DNA from: Myxococcales bacterium
Lineage (GTDB): Bacteria; Myxococcota_A; Polyangia; Palsa-1104; JAEUJZ01
DNA: 64,000 nt
Assembly (NCBI GenBank): GCA_016794505.1
Contig: JAEUJZ010000131.1
Location: forward strand, 145,787 to 209,786
Reading direction: 5' to 3'
Below, piece by piece: positions 33,900 through 43,308 of the stretch. Position 1 is the first letter of the stretch. The number at the start of each line of letters is the position of its first letter. The notes under the pieces were generated by a model. It was not told where the DNA came from. It saw only the letters and a list, made by a program, of their open reading frames with translations, and did no database searches. The position numbers and the translations under genes are program-made.

Positions 33900-36368
33900 T
33901 TAGGGATCGGCTTTGGGGATGACGATCGGCGGCTCGATCAGAAAGGGCGTCGAAAGCGCGGCGGTGCGGGTTAGCTGATCGTAAAAGGGGGCGCTGCGAT
34001 CGCTGCCTGCGGGATAAAACAGCGAGGTCTGGGGCAGACCCGGAGGTGGCGGCGTGCTGGGGTCGTTGGGGATGCGCAGATCCCATTTTCGCGGCACCTT
34101 GCGGATGCCAATGGGATAGACGGTCAGGCCGTCTGGCGTCACGCGGATGCGCAGGAAGTTCTTGTAGTCCTGGATGCGCAGCGACGCGAAGGCGCCGTTG
34201 GCGTGCAGCTTGAGGTGGCTCTTGTTCAAGGCCAAGAACAGATAGACACCAAACACCACGGTGCTCGCCCAGGCGCCCAGCACGCCGAAGGCCGCCGCCA
34301 GGTTGAAGCGCACCATCGAAGAAAAGTCCGCGGTGCATGAGGCCTCTTGCAGCCAGAGCCCGATCTGTCCGCTGTGCGGTCGATCCCAAAGCTCGCTGAG
34401 ATCTGAAAGGATCGGTATGCAGCCGTTGGCGCACTCGCCGATCCCGAGCGAGCAGCCCTCGGGCGGGGCGAAGTGCTGGTGATAGACAAAGGCCAGCGAA
34501 AACAGGCTGCCGACAAAGACGGCGGCATGCGCGGCGCCGTGCCAAAGCCCGCGGTTGCCAGCCTTGTGCAGCACGGATCGTCGACGATAGATCTGGCGCT
34601 GACGGCCCTGCTTGCTCTCGCCGATTTCGCCGCTGGCTTCGCCTTTGGCGTAGCCCTGGCAGCCTTTTAAGAAGCCCAGCGAGATCACGAACACGAGCAG
34701 CGCGGTCCACAGGTGATGCTGGATATGAAGCAGGTACAGACCCAGGTTGAGCAGCGCTCCGTACACGACGATGAGCGAGAGCAAGAACAGCGGGTTGTAG
34801 CGAAAGAAGGCCAGGTTCTTAAGCGCCTGACGGCGTGATTCCTCGACGCTGGGGAAGGCGTGTTGGCACTGAAAGACCAGGCAGTCTTGGCGCGTCTCGT
34901 CGATGGGCTGATCGTGTTTGGACGGGTCGGTCAGCGTGTAAAAGCCAGGGGGAAACTGCGTCACTGTGCCGTCGGCCGCTTGCGCTAGCTGTCCGCCGAG
35001 CTTGCTGCGGCGATCGCGGTCGACTTCGTGCGTCGGATGCAAGAACGCGCCGCCTCCTCCGGCGGTGAGGTTCTGCACCACGCGATGCCCGTGTGGCACG
35101 AAGTCTTGGTCTTGGACGCTGCGGTCGGTGGGGTGAAAGGGCTCGATCGACTCGTGGCGGCGGTAATGATGCAGGTCGCCGGCCAGCCGCAAGACCACGC
35201 GCACATTGCGGCGCGGAATAAGCGGCGTCTTTGCGGCCATCTTGTGCGGCGCTTGCTGGGCCAGGGTCGCAGCTGGCGATGGATTTTCCGTCGCTGATCC
35301 AGGCGCGCGATCGCGCTGGGCAGCACGCTCTAGCGCTTCCGCCAAGCGGCGTTCGAAATAAAACAGGCCGTCGCGCAGGTTTTCGATGTTCGGCCGCGCC
35401 TTGACCCAGTCCGGCTCGGCGATGCACAGGATGATGCGATCCCCGTCGGCCAGATCGTTCTCGGCCAGATCTTGGAAGTACTCGACCTGACGGCGGTCTA
35501 GCTCGCCCCAAAGGCCAATGTCGATGGCGAAGATCCAAAAGCCGTGTGGCAGCTTGATCGCGAAATAGCTCGATCGCTGGCGCGTGCGGAACATGCCGAT
35601 GGCGCGCTCGTCACCGAAGACCTGCATAAAGCTGGCGAGGCCGTCGTACCAGTCGTGGTTGCCAGGCAGCGCGAACAGGTGCGTGGCGTCGTCGGCCTTG
35701 GGCGGCCGATCGGCATAGGCAGCGGCTTCATAGACGCGGCAGAAGCGCTGCTCATAGCTCTCGCGCGAGGCACTGGGATAGACCTCGTCGCCGCCAAGCA
35801 GCAGGAAGCGCCCGCGCGGCAGGCCTGCCTGGGGGCTGGATGCGGTGGCGCTCGGCGACGGCTTCGCGGGCGCCGTCGTCGCTGGGTCCACTGGGTCGTG
35901 GTCCTGCGGGTACAGCGTCGGCTGCGACAGCAGGGCCGCGACATAGTACGTCGAGTTAAAGCCATCGCCGACGTCGGCGGCAAAGTCGAACCAGAACGCG
36001 CCATCGGCTGCCTGGCTGGCTGCTGTCGCACGGCTGTAATCGAAGAACTTGCTGGTTCGCGGCGCTTCGTTTCGTGCGGTCTGACAGGTCGCTTCAGACG
36101 GCGCCGTCGGCTGATCAGAAGAAGCGGGCGGAGCGGACGGTTCCGGCTGATCGGGGCGGGGCTGCGGCACCGGCTCGGGCGGCTGCAGCATGCGGCGGTC
36201 CAGGCGCGAGCGGAAGACCTCGCTGAGCGAGATGTCGACGACGGTGTGGAACAGATCGGTGATGCTGTACCAGCTCGACATCTCGGTCTCGCGAAGCTGC
36301 TCATAGCGAGTGCGCAGCCGGTCGGCGCGATTCTTGGGATCCTCGTCTCGGTAGGGATTGAAGAACAT
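33900..36368 (-). CDS. Calcineurin-like metallophosphoesterase with membrane domain
   Basis: An 822-aa protein. The phosphoesterase core carries its metal ligands in order: FDFAADVGDGFNSTYYVA, LLLGGDEVYP, LPGNHDWYDGL, RLAGDLHHYRRHE and LTAGGGGAFLHPTH. It is interrupted by a Ser/Ala/Pro-rich insert (about 75-180). C-terminal to the catalytic domain are about four to five hydrophobic helices (LFLLSLIVVYGALLNLGLYLL, LWTALLVFVISLGFL, AAHAAVFVGSLFSLAFVY, LAAAFGVLGAWASTVVFGVYLFL) and a final soluble domain. No signal peptide precedes the phosphoesterase, so it should face the cytosol. The substrate is unknown. Standing alone, it is not part of an operon. Confidence 0.82.
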   Translation of the reverse strand: MFFNPYRDEDPKNRADRLRTRYEQLRETEMSSWYSITDLFHTVVDISLSEVFRSRLDRRMLQPPEPVPQPRPDQPEPSAPPASSDQPTAPSEATCQTARNEAPRTSKFFDYSRATAASQAADGAFWFDFAADVGDGFNSTYYVAALLSQPTLYPQDHDPVDPATTAPAKPSPSATASSPQAGLPRGRFLLLGGDEVYPSASRESYEQRFCRVYEAAAYADRPPKADDATHLFALPGNHDWYDGLASFMQVFGDERAIGMFRTRQRSSYFAIKLPHGFWIFAIDIGLWGELDRRQVEYFQDLAENDLADGDRIILCIAEPDWVKARPNIENLRDGLFYFERRLAEALERAAQRDRAPGSATENPSPAATLAQQAPHKMAAKTPLIPRRNVRVVLRLAGDLHHYRRHESIEPFHPTDRSVQDQDFVPHGHRVVQNLTAGGGGAFLHPTHEVDRDRRSKLGGQLAQAADGTVTQFPPGFYTLTDPSKHDQPIDETRQDCLVFQCQHAFPSVEESRRQALKNLAFFRYNPLFLLSLIVVYGALLNLGLYLLHIQHHLWTALLVFVISLGFLKGCQGYAKGEASGEIGESKQGRQRQIYRRRSVLHKAGNRGLWHGAAHAAVFVGSLFSLAFVYHQHFAPPEGCSLGIGECANGCIPILSDLSELWDRPHSGQIGLWLQEASCTADFSSMVRFNLAAAFGVLGAWASTVVFGVYLFLALNKSHLKLHANGAFASLRIQDYKNFLRIRVTPDGLTVYPIGIRKVPRKWDLRIPNDPSTPPPPGLPQTSLFYPAGSDRSAPFYDQLTRTAALSTPFLIEPPIVIPKADP

Positions 36369-36636
36369 GGGCAGCCTCGTGAAGAGTCGATAAAGAGCGC
36401 ACCGATAGCGGCCTTATTATCTGCCTGCGATGCGCGTCGTCACAGATCGCATCGCAAGACTGTGCCTCGGCCTGTGCCGGGGGTGCGTCGAGGTCTCGAT
36501 AGCCACCAGCGTACCCCCTGGGGACTGCCGAGCGGGATGGCAAAGAGGGCTCGCGGGGCAGAGCGGCACGTCGCGCACTGGCGCTGCGTGTTTTTGGTTC
36601 CCGGCTCGGAGGGCTTTTCGTACACTCCCGCCACTT

Positions 36637-39534
36637 ATGCCTGCGACCCGTTTGATGACCGGTTCTTCGACGAAGAGGGCCTTCCTTTCGGCCGCGTCGC
36701 TAGTCGTGTTGTGGATGGCCCTGCTGCTGTGTCCGGGGAGAGCCTGGGCCATCGGTGAGAACACCGGCAGCCTCGGTGGCTACGTCACAGCCAAGGGGAC
36801 CAAAGACGGCCTGGCCGGCATTCCGCTTTCGCTGCGATCCAAGCAGCTGATCGGTGGGGCCCAGCAGAAAGTGACCAACGACGACGGCAGCTTCACCTTC
36901 GTCAACCTGCCGCCAGGCACGTATGAGCTGTCGGTGAAGATGGAAGGCTTCGTGCCGTATCGTCAGCTCGGCATCGTCATCAACGCCGGCAGCCGCTCGG
37001 AAGTCGACGTCGCGCTTGAGCTTGCGACGACGCCCGAGATGAATGAGCGGACGACGATCATCGAAAAGGTGAACCCCGTGCTCAACCCCGAGAGCGCGGC
37101 GGCGGTCACCCCACTTAACAACCAAGCGATCACGCGCTCGCCTTCGTTCCGACAGGAAAAGGGCGTCGCGCAGTTTACGCCGGGCGTGACCCGCGGTGGC
37201 GATCGCGCGGTGGTGCGCGGCGGACTGGGTCGCTTTAACCGCTATTACATCGACGGCCTGGAAGTCACCGACGTGACGCGCGGCGCGTTTGGCTCAAGCT
37301 CGGCGCTCATCAACTCGGACTCGGTCGAGCAGTTCGTGGTGTCGGCCGGCGCCATGGATGCCGAGTACAACAGTCTGGGCTTGGTGCAGAACATGGTCAC
37401 CCGCTCGGGTGGCAACAAGTTCATCGTCGACAGCACCGTCATCCTGCAGCCGCCGCAGTTCTCGGCGACGACGCGCTATCCGACGAACACGCCGATCCAG
37501 AACAGCAACCTGCTTTACGACAACCGGCCGCTTCCCGATCGGTCGTTTTATTCGGCGGCGATCAACTTCGGCGGCCCCATCGTCAAGGACCGGCTGTGGT
37601 TCTGGAGCAACTTCCAGTTCAACTTCAATCGCCTGACGTTCAACATCTCGGAACAGCCGTGGTACGGCATCAACGCGGCGTACGACCGCTACCAAGATCA
37701 GGTGCTGTACCTCGGGCGCTTGAAGCTGACCTGGCAGGCGACAGCGTCGACGCGCGTGACGCTTTCGTACAGCCTGGACTTCAACGACATCGTAAACGGC
37801 GCGAACTCAAGCGCTGTGCAGGGCAGCGCACCGAACGTCAACAACCTGGCGCCCGAAGCCGAGCTTCGCTTCAAGCGCGGCGGGCACTGGGTCGGCTTGC
37901 TCGTCGACAGCTTGCTGACCGACAAGCTGCTTCTGCAGATCCAAAGCGGTGTCTTTTACAAAGACTTCCTGGAAGACTCGCTGCGCACGATCGACGGGCG
38001 ACCGGATCGCCTGACGCCGTCACACCAGCTGTTGACCAGCGATGCGGCGACCAACAACTTCGTGTACGGCAACCGCAGCCGCCCATGGGAAGAAGAAAAC
38101 AAGTGGAGCGTGCAGCTTGCTCCGACGCTGCTTTACACGGTGCGCGGACTTGGAGGGCAGCACCAGATCAAAGGCGGCGTGCAGTTTACGTATATGCACT
38201 ATCGCCACAACCTGGGCATCGCGGGGGGCCAGCGCTTCGTCGACACGGTGCCGGGGCTGCCCTGCGATCCGAACAACGCGGCGACCTATGCAAGCTGCAG
38301 CCAGCTTGAGGTGTTCCCGGACAGCCAGCCTTCGGGCGCACAGCCGGGCCAGGGCTACACGACGACGGCTTCGGCGCTCAACGTCGGTTTTTTTATCCAA
38401 GACAAGTTCACGCTGCTGCGCTGGCTGACCATCGTGCCGGGCATGCGCTTTGACGTTGGCGTCTTGTACAACACCGATGGCCAGCGACTGCAGACGCTGT
38501 TTGGCTTTGGGCCACGCTTGTCGTTTATCTATGACCTGTTCCACGACCGCACGACGCTGGTCGTCGCGCACTATGGTCGCCACAACGACGTGGGCAACGC
38601 GGGCATCGCGGATCGCGGCAACCCGACCATGACATCCAGCCTGCAGCGCTGGGACGCGGCCTCGGCGCGCTTCATCGAGCAGCGCAAGACCGGCGGCGCG
38701 GGCACGCAGAGCTTTGCCACCGACACCAACTTCAGCCCGCCGCGCGTCGACGAGGTCTCGGTCGGCCTGCACCGCGAGATCGTCTCGCAGCTTGTCCTTG
38801 GCGCCGACTACACCTATCGCCAGTACGCGAACTTCTGGGTGAACGAAGAGGTAAACCAGATCTGGGATCCGGCGGGCAACCGCGTCATCGGCTACGTCAA
38901 CGGCATGCGCCAGAGGCTGTATTCGGCGTCGACGCCGACCGATGCCGCGCGCACGTATCACGGCCTGGATTTGTGGGTGCGCGGCACGCCGGGGAACTGG
39001 GACCTGGTGGCCTCGTACACGCTGGCCTTCCTAAACGGCACGGTGACGGATCTGTTCGATCCCGGCTACAAGCAGAACCCGCGCCTGGATCCGCTGTACT
39101 ACGGCGCGCTCGACGGCGCACCCAAGCATTTCTTAAAGGGCATCGTCAGCTATGCCTTTGACTTCGGACTGTCGTTGGGCACGACGCTGAACTATTTCAG
39201 CGGCGCGCCGCTTTGGAAGTCGTTCCGCAGCCCGGAAGACAACTCGTTCACCTATTACCGCTCGCCGCGCGGCACCAGCACCGGCACCCGCAACAACGAT
39301 CCGACGACGTGGTCCGAATTCAACCTGCCGCAGACGTTCAACATCGACCTGCAGGTCGGCTTCAACCTCAAGAAGTGGACGACGCAGAACATCGATGTGA
39401 TCGGCATGTTCTTCAACCTGCTGAACATGGCGAATCCGACGGGGCTCGACACGCGCGATGGCCCCGCGTTTGGTACCGCCACGCGCCGCCCCGACAACCT
39501 TTTCTGCGAAGTCGTGCTGCGCTATCGCTATTAA
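36637..39534 (+). CDS. TonB-dependent receptor with carboxypeptidase-regulatory-like domain
   Basis: A 965-aa outer-membrane receptor. After the signal peptide (LSAASLVVLWMALLLCPGRAWA) comes a carboxypeptidase-regulatory-like domain at about 40-120 (GSLGGYVTAKGTKDGLAGIPL, FTFVNLPPGTYELSVKMEGF), the plug (about 150-280: RVVRGGLGRFNRYYIDG in spirit as DRAVVRGGLGRFNRYYIDGL, then VVSAGAMDAEYNS) and a 22-strand barrel ending LFCEVVLRYRY with a terminal aromatic. This Oar-like layout is common in Myxococcota and Bacteroidota. The ligand is unknown. ATG 36637 gives a clean signal peptide; TACACT lies 10 bases upstream. The frame is open from 36430 without signal. Confidence 0.9.
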   Translation: MPATRLMTGSSTKRAFLSAASLVVLWMALLLCPGRAWAIGENTGSLGGYVTAKGTKDGLAGIPLSLRSKQLIGGAQQKVTNDDGSFTFVNLPPGTYELSVKMEGFVPYRQLGIVINAGSRSEVDVALELATTPEMNERTTIIEKVNPVLNPESAAAVTPLNNQAITRSPSFRQEKGVAQFTPGVTRGGDRAVVRGGLGRFNRYYIDGLEVTDVTRGAFGSSSALINSDSVEQFVVSAGAMDAEYNSLGLVQNMVTRSGGNKFIVDSTVILQPPQFSATTRYPTNTPIQNSNLLYDNRPLPDRSFYSAAINFGGPIVKDRLWFWSNFQFNFNRLTFNISEQPWYGINAAYDRYQDQVLYLGRLKLTWQATASTRVTLSYSLDFNDIVNGANSSAVQGSAPNVNNLAPEAELRFKRGGHWVGLLVDSLLTDKLLLQIQSGVFYKDFLEDSLRTIDGRPDRLTPSHQLLTSDAATNNFVYGNRSRPWEEENKWSVQLAPTLLYTVRGLGGQHQIKGGVQFTYMHYRHNLGIAGGQRFVDTVPGLPCDPNNAATYASCSQLEVFPDSQPSGAQPGQGYTTTASALNVGFFIQDKFTLLRWLTIVPGMRFDVGVLYNTDGQRLQTLFGFGPRLSFIYDLFHDRTTLVVAHYGRHNDVGNAGIADRGNPTMTSSLQRWDAASARFIEQRKTGGAGTQSFATDTNFSPPRVDEVSVGLHREIVSQLVLGADYTYRQYANFWVNEEVNQIWDPAGNRVIGYVNGMRQRLYSASTPTDAARTYHGLDLWVRGTPGNWDLVASYTLAFLNGTVTDLFDPGYKQNPRLDPLYYGALDGAPKHFLKGIVSYAFDFGLSLGTTLNYFSGAPLWKSFRSPEDNSFTYYRSPRGTSTGTRNNDPTTWSEFNLPQTFNIDLQVGFNLKKWTTQNIDVIGMFFNLLNMANPTGLDTRDGPAFGTATRRPDNLFCEVVLRYRY

Positions 39535-39603
39535 GCGCAGCGGCTTTCTGCGACGCAGCGATCGGCTAGATCGAGCTGCTTTCATCGCATAAGATCCGCG
39601 CAT

Positions 39604-39930
39604 ATGAACGACCCGCGCCAGCCCATGGTTCCCGAAAAAATCGTCTATTTCCGTCGAGAGCTGCCGCCGCTTTCCGAGACCATCGAAGGCGAGCACGTCA
39701 TCGAAGCCGACAGTCCGCACGTGCCGCTGTCCGCGCATCCCGACGAGGTGTGGACGCAGTGCAGCGATTCGCTGACCGCTGAAGTGGTCCGCCGCATCGA
39801 GCAAGAAGTGCGGCGCCAGGGCGGAAGCTGTGCCCATGTCGTCGACGAAGAAGTCGAGCCGCATCACGACTACACAACGTCGACGATGTGGCTGCGCGGT
39901 CGCTATACCTACGTCCTGTATCGCCACTAG
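39604..39930 (+). CDS. Hypothetical protein, 108 aa
   Basis: A small soluble protein with no recognised domain. It has a proline-rich start (RQPMVPEKIVYFRRELPP), acidic middle (EGEHVIEADSPH), a helix LTAEVVRRIEQEVRRQGGS, and ends with a strand pair (TSTMWLRGRYTYVLYRH) reminiscent of the end of small alpha/beta sandwich proteins. TAAGAT lies eight bases before the ATG and no Shine-Dalgarno is evident. Codon use matches its neighbours, so it is probably real. Confidence 0.6.
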   Translation: MNDPRQPMVPEKIVYFRRELPPLSETIEGEHVIEADSPHVPLSAHPDEVWTQCSDSLTAEVVRRIEQEVRRQGGSCAHVVDEEVEPHHDYTTSTMWLRGRYTYVLYRH

Positions 39931-39948
39931 CCCATGGATTTGGGCGTC

Positions 39949-40833
39949 CTACCGCGCGAGCAGGATGTTGTCGATCAGGCGGGTGCGGCCGATAAAGCCA
40001 GCGACCAGCAGCACCGCTGGATCGGTCAGAGTCGACGGTGGCAGCGTCAGATCCGACGCGTCGCGAAGCTCTAGATAGTCCAAGCGCAGGGCGGGCTGTG
40101 CCGCAAGGATCGAGTGCGCCCGATCGAGCAGCGCATCGCGTCGCCGCTCGCCGTGAGCAAAGGCCTGTCGGGCCGCGAACAGAGCCTGCGACAGCGTGCG
40201 CGCCTGCTCACGCTCGTGCGGGCTTAGGTACGCATTGCGCGACGACAGCGCCACGCCGTCGTCATCGCGGATCAGCGGGCAGCCCAGGACCTCGACGGGC
40301 AGGGCCAGGTCGCGGACCATGCGACGAATGACCTGAAGCTGCTGATAGTCCTTTTCGCCCAGCAAAAGCACGTGCGGCTGCACCAAGTTGATCAGCTTCA
40401 GCACGACGGTGGCGACGCCAGCAAAGTGGCCTGGGCGATGATCGCCGCACAGACCCTTTTGCACTTCTGTCACTTCGACCCGGGTCTGAAAGCCGACGGG
40501 ATACATCGACTCGGGCGTGGGGCAGAACGCAAGGTCGGTGCCGGCGCTCGCCGCTTTGCGCAGGTCACCGTCGAGATCGCGGGGATAGCGCGACAGATCT
40601 TCGCTGGCGCCAAACTGCATGGGGTTTACGAAGATCGACAGCACCAACAGATCGCCGCGCTCGCGCCCGGCCTTCAGCAAGGACACATGGCCTTCGTGCA
40701 GGAAGCCCATCGTCGGCACAAACGCGATGCGCTTGCCGTCGGCGCGGGCCTGGATCATGCGCTGTTGCATACGGGCTGGGCTGTCGATGACTTCGATGCC
40801 ATGAAGTCGCGTCGTCGGGGTTGCAGTGCTCAT
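39949..40833 (-). CDS. panC: Pantoate--beta-alanine ligase
   Basis: A 294-aa enzyme that joins pantoate and beta-alanine with ATP to make pantothenate. Signatures are RIAFVPTMGFLHEGHVSLL (HIGH-like ATP site), SIFVNPMQFGASEDL, YPRDLDGD, LCGDHRPGHFAGVATVVLKL, GEKDYQQLQVI and the KMSKS-like DGVALSSRNAYLS. Length is typical. It follows panB by 23 nt in one operon. Confidence 0.96.
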   Translation of the reverse strand: MSTATPTTRLHGIEVIDSPARMQQRMIQARADGKRIAFVPTMGFLHEGHVSLLKAGRERGDLLVLSIFVNPMQFGASEDLSRYPRDLDGDLRKAASAGTDLAFCPTPESMYPVGFQTRVEVTEVQKGLCGDHRPGHFAGVATVVLKLINLVQPHVLLLGEKDYQQLQVIRRMVRDLALPVEVLGCPLIRDDDGVALSSRNAYLSPHEREQARTLSQALFAARQAFAHGERRRDALLDRAHSILAAQPALRLDYLELRDASDLTLPPSTLTDPAVLLVAGFIGRTRLIDNILLAR

Positions 40834-40856
40834 GCTCGGGATCCTGTGGGCTGTGC

Positions 40857-41831
40857 CTAGCGCTTGCCGCCGGGCAGAGGATGCAGCGGCACACAGGACA
40901 GACCCGCTGTCGGATCGATCTCGGACACCACGCCACCTGCGGCCGCGACGCGCGGCGAGGCAGCGCTTTGCGCGGCAGCGCGCGGCTCTTTGTCGCGACC
41001 AAAGCTGTGCTCGGAGGCGGGGAATTCACCGTCGCGCACTTCCGAAATGTAGCTGTCGATCGCGGTGCGCACGCGCAGGGCCAAGTTGTCATAGCGCTTG
41101 ACGAAGCGCGGCCGGAATTCCTCGTTCATCCCGAGGAGGTCGTACAGCACCAAGACCTGCCCGTCGCACTCGGGGCCGGCACCGATGCCGATGGTGGGAA
41201 TGGGCAGGCTGGCCGTGATCTCGGCGGCAAGCTCTTTGGGTACGCACTCAAGGACGATGGCAAAGCAGCCCGCCTCGGCGAGCGCCTGCGCGTCGCTGCG
41301 CAGCTTGTCGGCTTGCGCCTGCTCGCGGCCTTGAACGCGATACCCACCCAGCGAGTGGATCGACTGCGGCGTCAGGCCAATATGGCCCATCACCGGGATG
41401 CCGATGCGCGCCATTCTCTCGACGAGCGGGACGTACTCGGCGCCTCCTTCCAGCTTGACCGCTTCGGCTTCGCCTTCTTTGATCAGGCGGCCGGCGTTGC
41501 GCAGCGCTTCGTCGAGGCCGGTCTGATACGACATAAACGGCAGATCGCCCACGACCATCGAGCGTCCCGTGGCCGCGCTCACCCCGCGTGCGACGGCGCG
41601 ACAGTGATAGATCATGTGCTCCATGGTCACGCCCAGGGTGTTGTCGCCCCCCTGGATGACCATGCCCAGCGAATCTCCGACGAGAAGCACATCGGTTCCC
41701 GCCTGATCGCACAGGCGAGCAAAGCTGGCATCATACGCGGTCAGCATGGCGATGCGCTCGCCTTGCTCTTTCATTTGCCGCAGCACAAGGTGCGTCACCT
41801 TGCTTGTGCGGCCACCCTTCGTCGTCGACAT
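40857..41831 (-). CDS. panB: 3-methyl-2-oxobutanoate hydroxymethyltransferase
   Basis: A 324-aa enzyme, ketopantoate synthase of pantothenate synthesis. It shows IAMLTAYDASFARLCDQAG, DVLLVGDSLGMVIQG (metal-binding Asp), VVGDLPFMSYQ, VKLEGG, GHIGLTPQSIHSLGGYRVQGR, and ECVPKELAAEIT. The C-terminal 55 residues after FPASEHSFGR are a non-conserved Ala/Arg-rich tail, longer than the usual 265-280 aa enzyme. ATG 41831 follows AAGGAG; the frame extends upstream to 42116 without support. First gene of panBC. Confidence 0.95.
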   Translation of the reverse strand: MSTTKGGRTSKVTHLVLRQMKEQGERIAMLTAYDASFARLCDQAGTDVLLVGDSLGMVIQGGDNTLGVTMEHMIYHCRAVARGVSAATGRSMVVGDLPFMSYQTGLDEALRNAGRLIKEGEAEAVKLEGGAEYVPLVERMARIGIPVMGHIGLTPQSIHSLGGYRVQGREQAQADKLRSDAQALAEAGCFAIVLECVPKELAAEITASLPIPTIGIGAGPECDGQVLVLYDLLGMNEEFRPRFVKRYDNLALRVRTAIDSYISEVRDGEFPASEHSFGRDKEPRAAAQSAASPRVAAAGGVVSEIDPTAGLSCVPLHPLPGGKR

Positions 41832-41854
41832 GTTGTGCGCTCCTTCCGTCTCGG

Positions 41855-41868
41855 TCTGGAATTCCAGA
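41855..41868. promoter_or_regulatory. Perfect 14-bp palindrome in the panB leader
   Basis: TCTGGAATTCCAGA, centred 30 nt upstream of the panB start and downstream of the proposed promoter. It could be an operator or a leader RNA hairpin. No regulator is encoded nearby. Confidence 0.4.
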
Positions 41869-41949
41869 TCCAAGCAGTGGTCTGCGTGGGACGTGTTGGA
41901 CGTTTTCGTGTGGACAGCGACGGGGCCTCGTCGCTCGCAATGTGGCCGC

Positions 41950-41979
41950 ACTATACGCACAAGTGGCGGCGCGACCCAA
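41950..41979 (-). promoter_or_regulatory. Promoter of panBC
   Basis: On the minus strand TTGGGT (41974-41979), an 18-nt spacer and TATAGT (41950-41955). This would give a leader of about 110 nt before panB. Confidence 0.45.
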
Positions 41980-42166
41980 GCCCCAAACTGCCTCGCCGTG
42001 ACGCACTGCGTTGTGAAACGCGCTGCTCTTTTCGCCCTCCTGTCCGACCTATGCACCGACGGAAAATCTACGCGACCTGCGGCCCGGCGAGCGGCCCCTT
42101 CCTTGCAAGAGTACATCGCAGCGGCCCGCGCGTGCGGCCCGCCAACGCCCCAAGCGGAGACACTCG

Positions 42167-42727
42167 ATGAGCCAACCTACGTCGTATCGCATGAACGGTC
42201 TTGCAGAGAGCGGATCGCATGTGCGCGACGTGGTACCGGATGTTCAGCGCCTGGATGTCGGACTGCGGCGCGACGTAGTCTCTGAGCGCCACCGCCGCAG
42301 CGCTCGCCCATCCGGCTCGCGCTCTTCGCAGACTCCGCTGTCGCCCAGCTTGGCCCTTCGTCAGACCCCCGCGCTATCCCAGCCAGTCTCCGAACCAGCG
42401 TCACCTGTGTTTCGCGGGGGGAGCGTCGCGCCCTTCGCAGTGCGCAATGAATTACGCACTGGGCCCTTCAATAGTTCGCTGGCCACGCTGCAAAAAATGC
42501 TGGGAGTGACGGTGACATCGATGGCGTGGCTGGTGTTCCTATGGGGTATGGCGCACCTCGTCATTGCCGCAGCGCACAATACGCAGGGCGAGCTAGGCGC
42601 AGGCATTGATGCAACGGTCCGTGGCGGCAAGTGCTGCCTGGGCGCCTTTCTGCTTTCGCTGATCGGCGTGCCGCAGTGGCTGTTTGGTCAGCGCAAGCTC
42701 GACCGCAGCCGCCTGCTTTTGAATTAG
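42167..42727 (+). CDS. Hypothetical membrane protein, 186 aa
   Basis: An unrecognised protein. The first 95 residues are polar, Ser/Arg/Pro-rich and probably disordered. Two hydrophobic helices follow: VTSMAWLVFLWGMAHLVIAAA and CLGAFLLSLIGVPQWLFG, with a basic end. AGCGGAGAC precedes ATG 42167. Compositional bias is like the neighbours. Membrane location is inferred from the helices only. Confidence 0.55.
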   Translation: MSQPTSYRMNGLAESGSHVRDVVPDVQRLDVGLRRDVVSERHRRSARPSGSRSSQTPLSPSLALRQTPALSQPVSEPASPVFRGGSVAPFAVRNELRTGPFNSSLATLQKMLGVTVTSMAWLVFLWGMAHLVIAAAHNTQGELGAGIDATVRGGKCCLGAFLLSLIGVPQWLFGQRKLDRSRLLLN

Positions 42728-42762
42728 CTGTACCGCGCGCCGGGTCGGTCCATCGTGGCTGG

Positions 42763-42792
42763 TTCCCAAGGGCGGGCGCGTTCTGCTAGGGT
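42763..42792 (+). promoter_or_regulatory. Extended -10 promoter of the thioesterase gene, leaderless
   Basis: TTCCCA (42763-42768), an 18-nt spacer and TAGGGT (42787-42792) preceded by TGC, an extended -10 pattern. ATG 42799 follows six bases later, without a Shine-Dalgarno. Confidence 0.45.
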
Positions 42793-42798
42793 GCGCGC

Positions 42799-43239
42799 AT
42801 GCTGGTGGCCAGTGTGCGTCCGCTTTATGCCGACACCGACCAAATGGGCGTGGTGAATCACGCCGTGGCCCTGCGCTGGTTCGAACTGGCGCGGGCCGAG
42901 TGGCTTCGTCGACTTAGCTACACCTATCGCGAGTTTGAAGAGACCGGGCACATGCTGCCTGTCTACGAAGTGGGCATCCGCTACTACAAGCCTGCCTATT
43001 ACGATCAGCTGCTGTCGCTTGAGGCCGAGCTGCAGATCTCAAGTCCGGTGCGCGTGATCTTCGAGTATCGCGTGCGCGATCAGAAGACCGGCACGCTGCT
43101 TTTGGAAGGCACGACCAAGCACGCGGTGACGACCAAGCACGGGCGACCCAAGGCGCTGTCCGACGAGCTGCGCGCCATCATGCAGCGTGGTCTTGCCGAA
43201 CAGCAGACGCAGCACGCCGCGCGGGCGCAGACCGGCTAA
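42799..43239 (+). CDS. Acyl-CoA thioesterase, YbgC/4HBT hotdog family
   Basis: A 146-aa single hotdog-fold thioesterase. The catalytic region reads VRPLYADTDQMGVVNHAVALRWFELARAEWL, with the family Asp in DTDQMG. The rest (YEVGIRYYKPAYYDQLLSLEAEL) fits YbgC-like enzymes, which hydrolyse short- or aromatic acyl-CoA and are often part of Tol-Pal loci; no tol genes are here. A stand-alone housekeeping role is likely. Confidence 0.9.
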   Translation: MLVASVRPLYADTDQMGVVNHAVALRWFELARAEWLRRLSYTYREFEETGHMLPVYEVGIRYYKPAYYDQLLSLEAELQISSPVRVIFEYRVRDQKTGTLLLEGTTKHAVTTKHGRPKALSDELRAIMQRGLAEQQTQHAARAQTG

Positions 43240-43308
43240 AGATCGTCGGTCGCGTGCCGTCGTTCGGTTCTCTTCCCGTCTTTCCCTTGGCTTGAAGGAG
43301 TCCTTTTC

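Larger units (their letters stand above)
41832..42166. other. Divergent intergenic region panB / 42167 gene
   Basis: A 335-base region. Apart from the panB promoter and palindrome described separately, I see no gene, repeat or RNA element in it. Confidence 0.5.
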
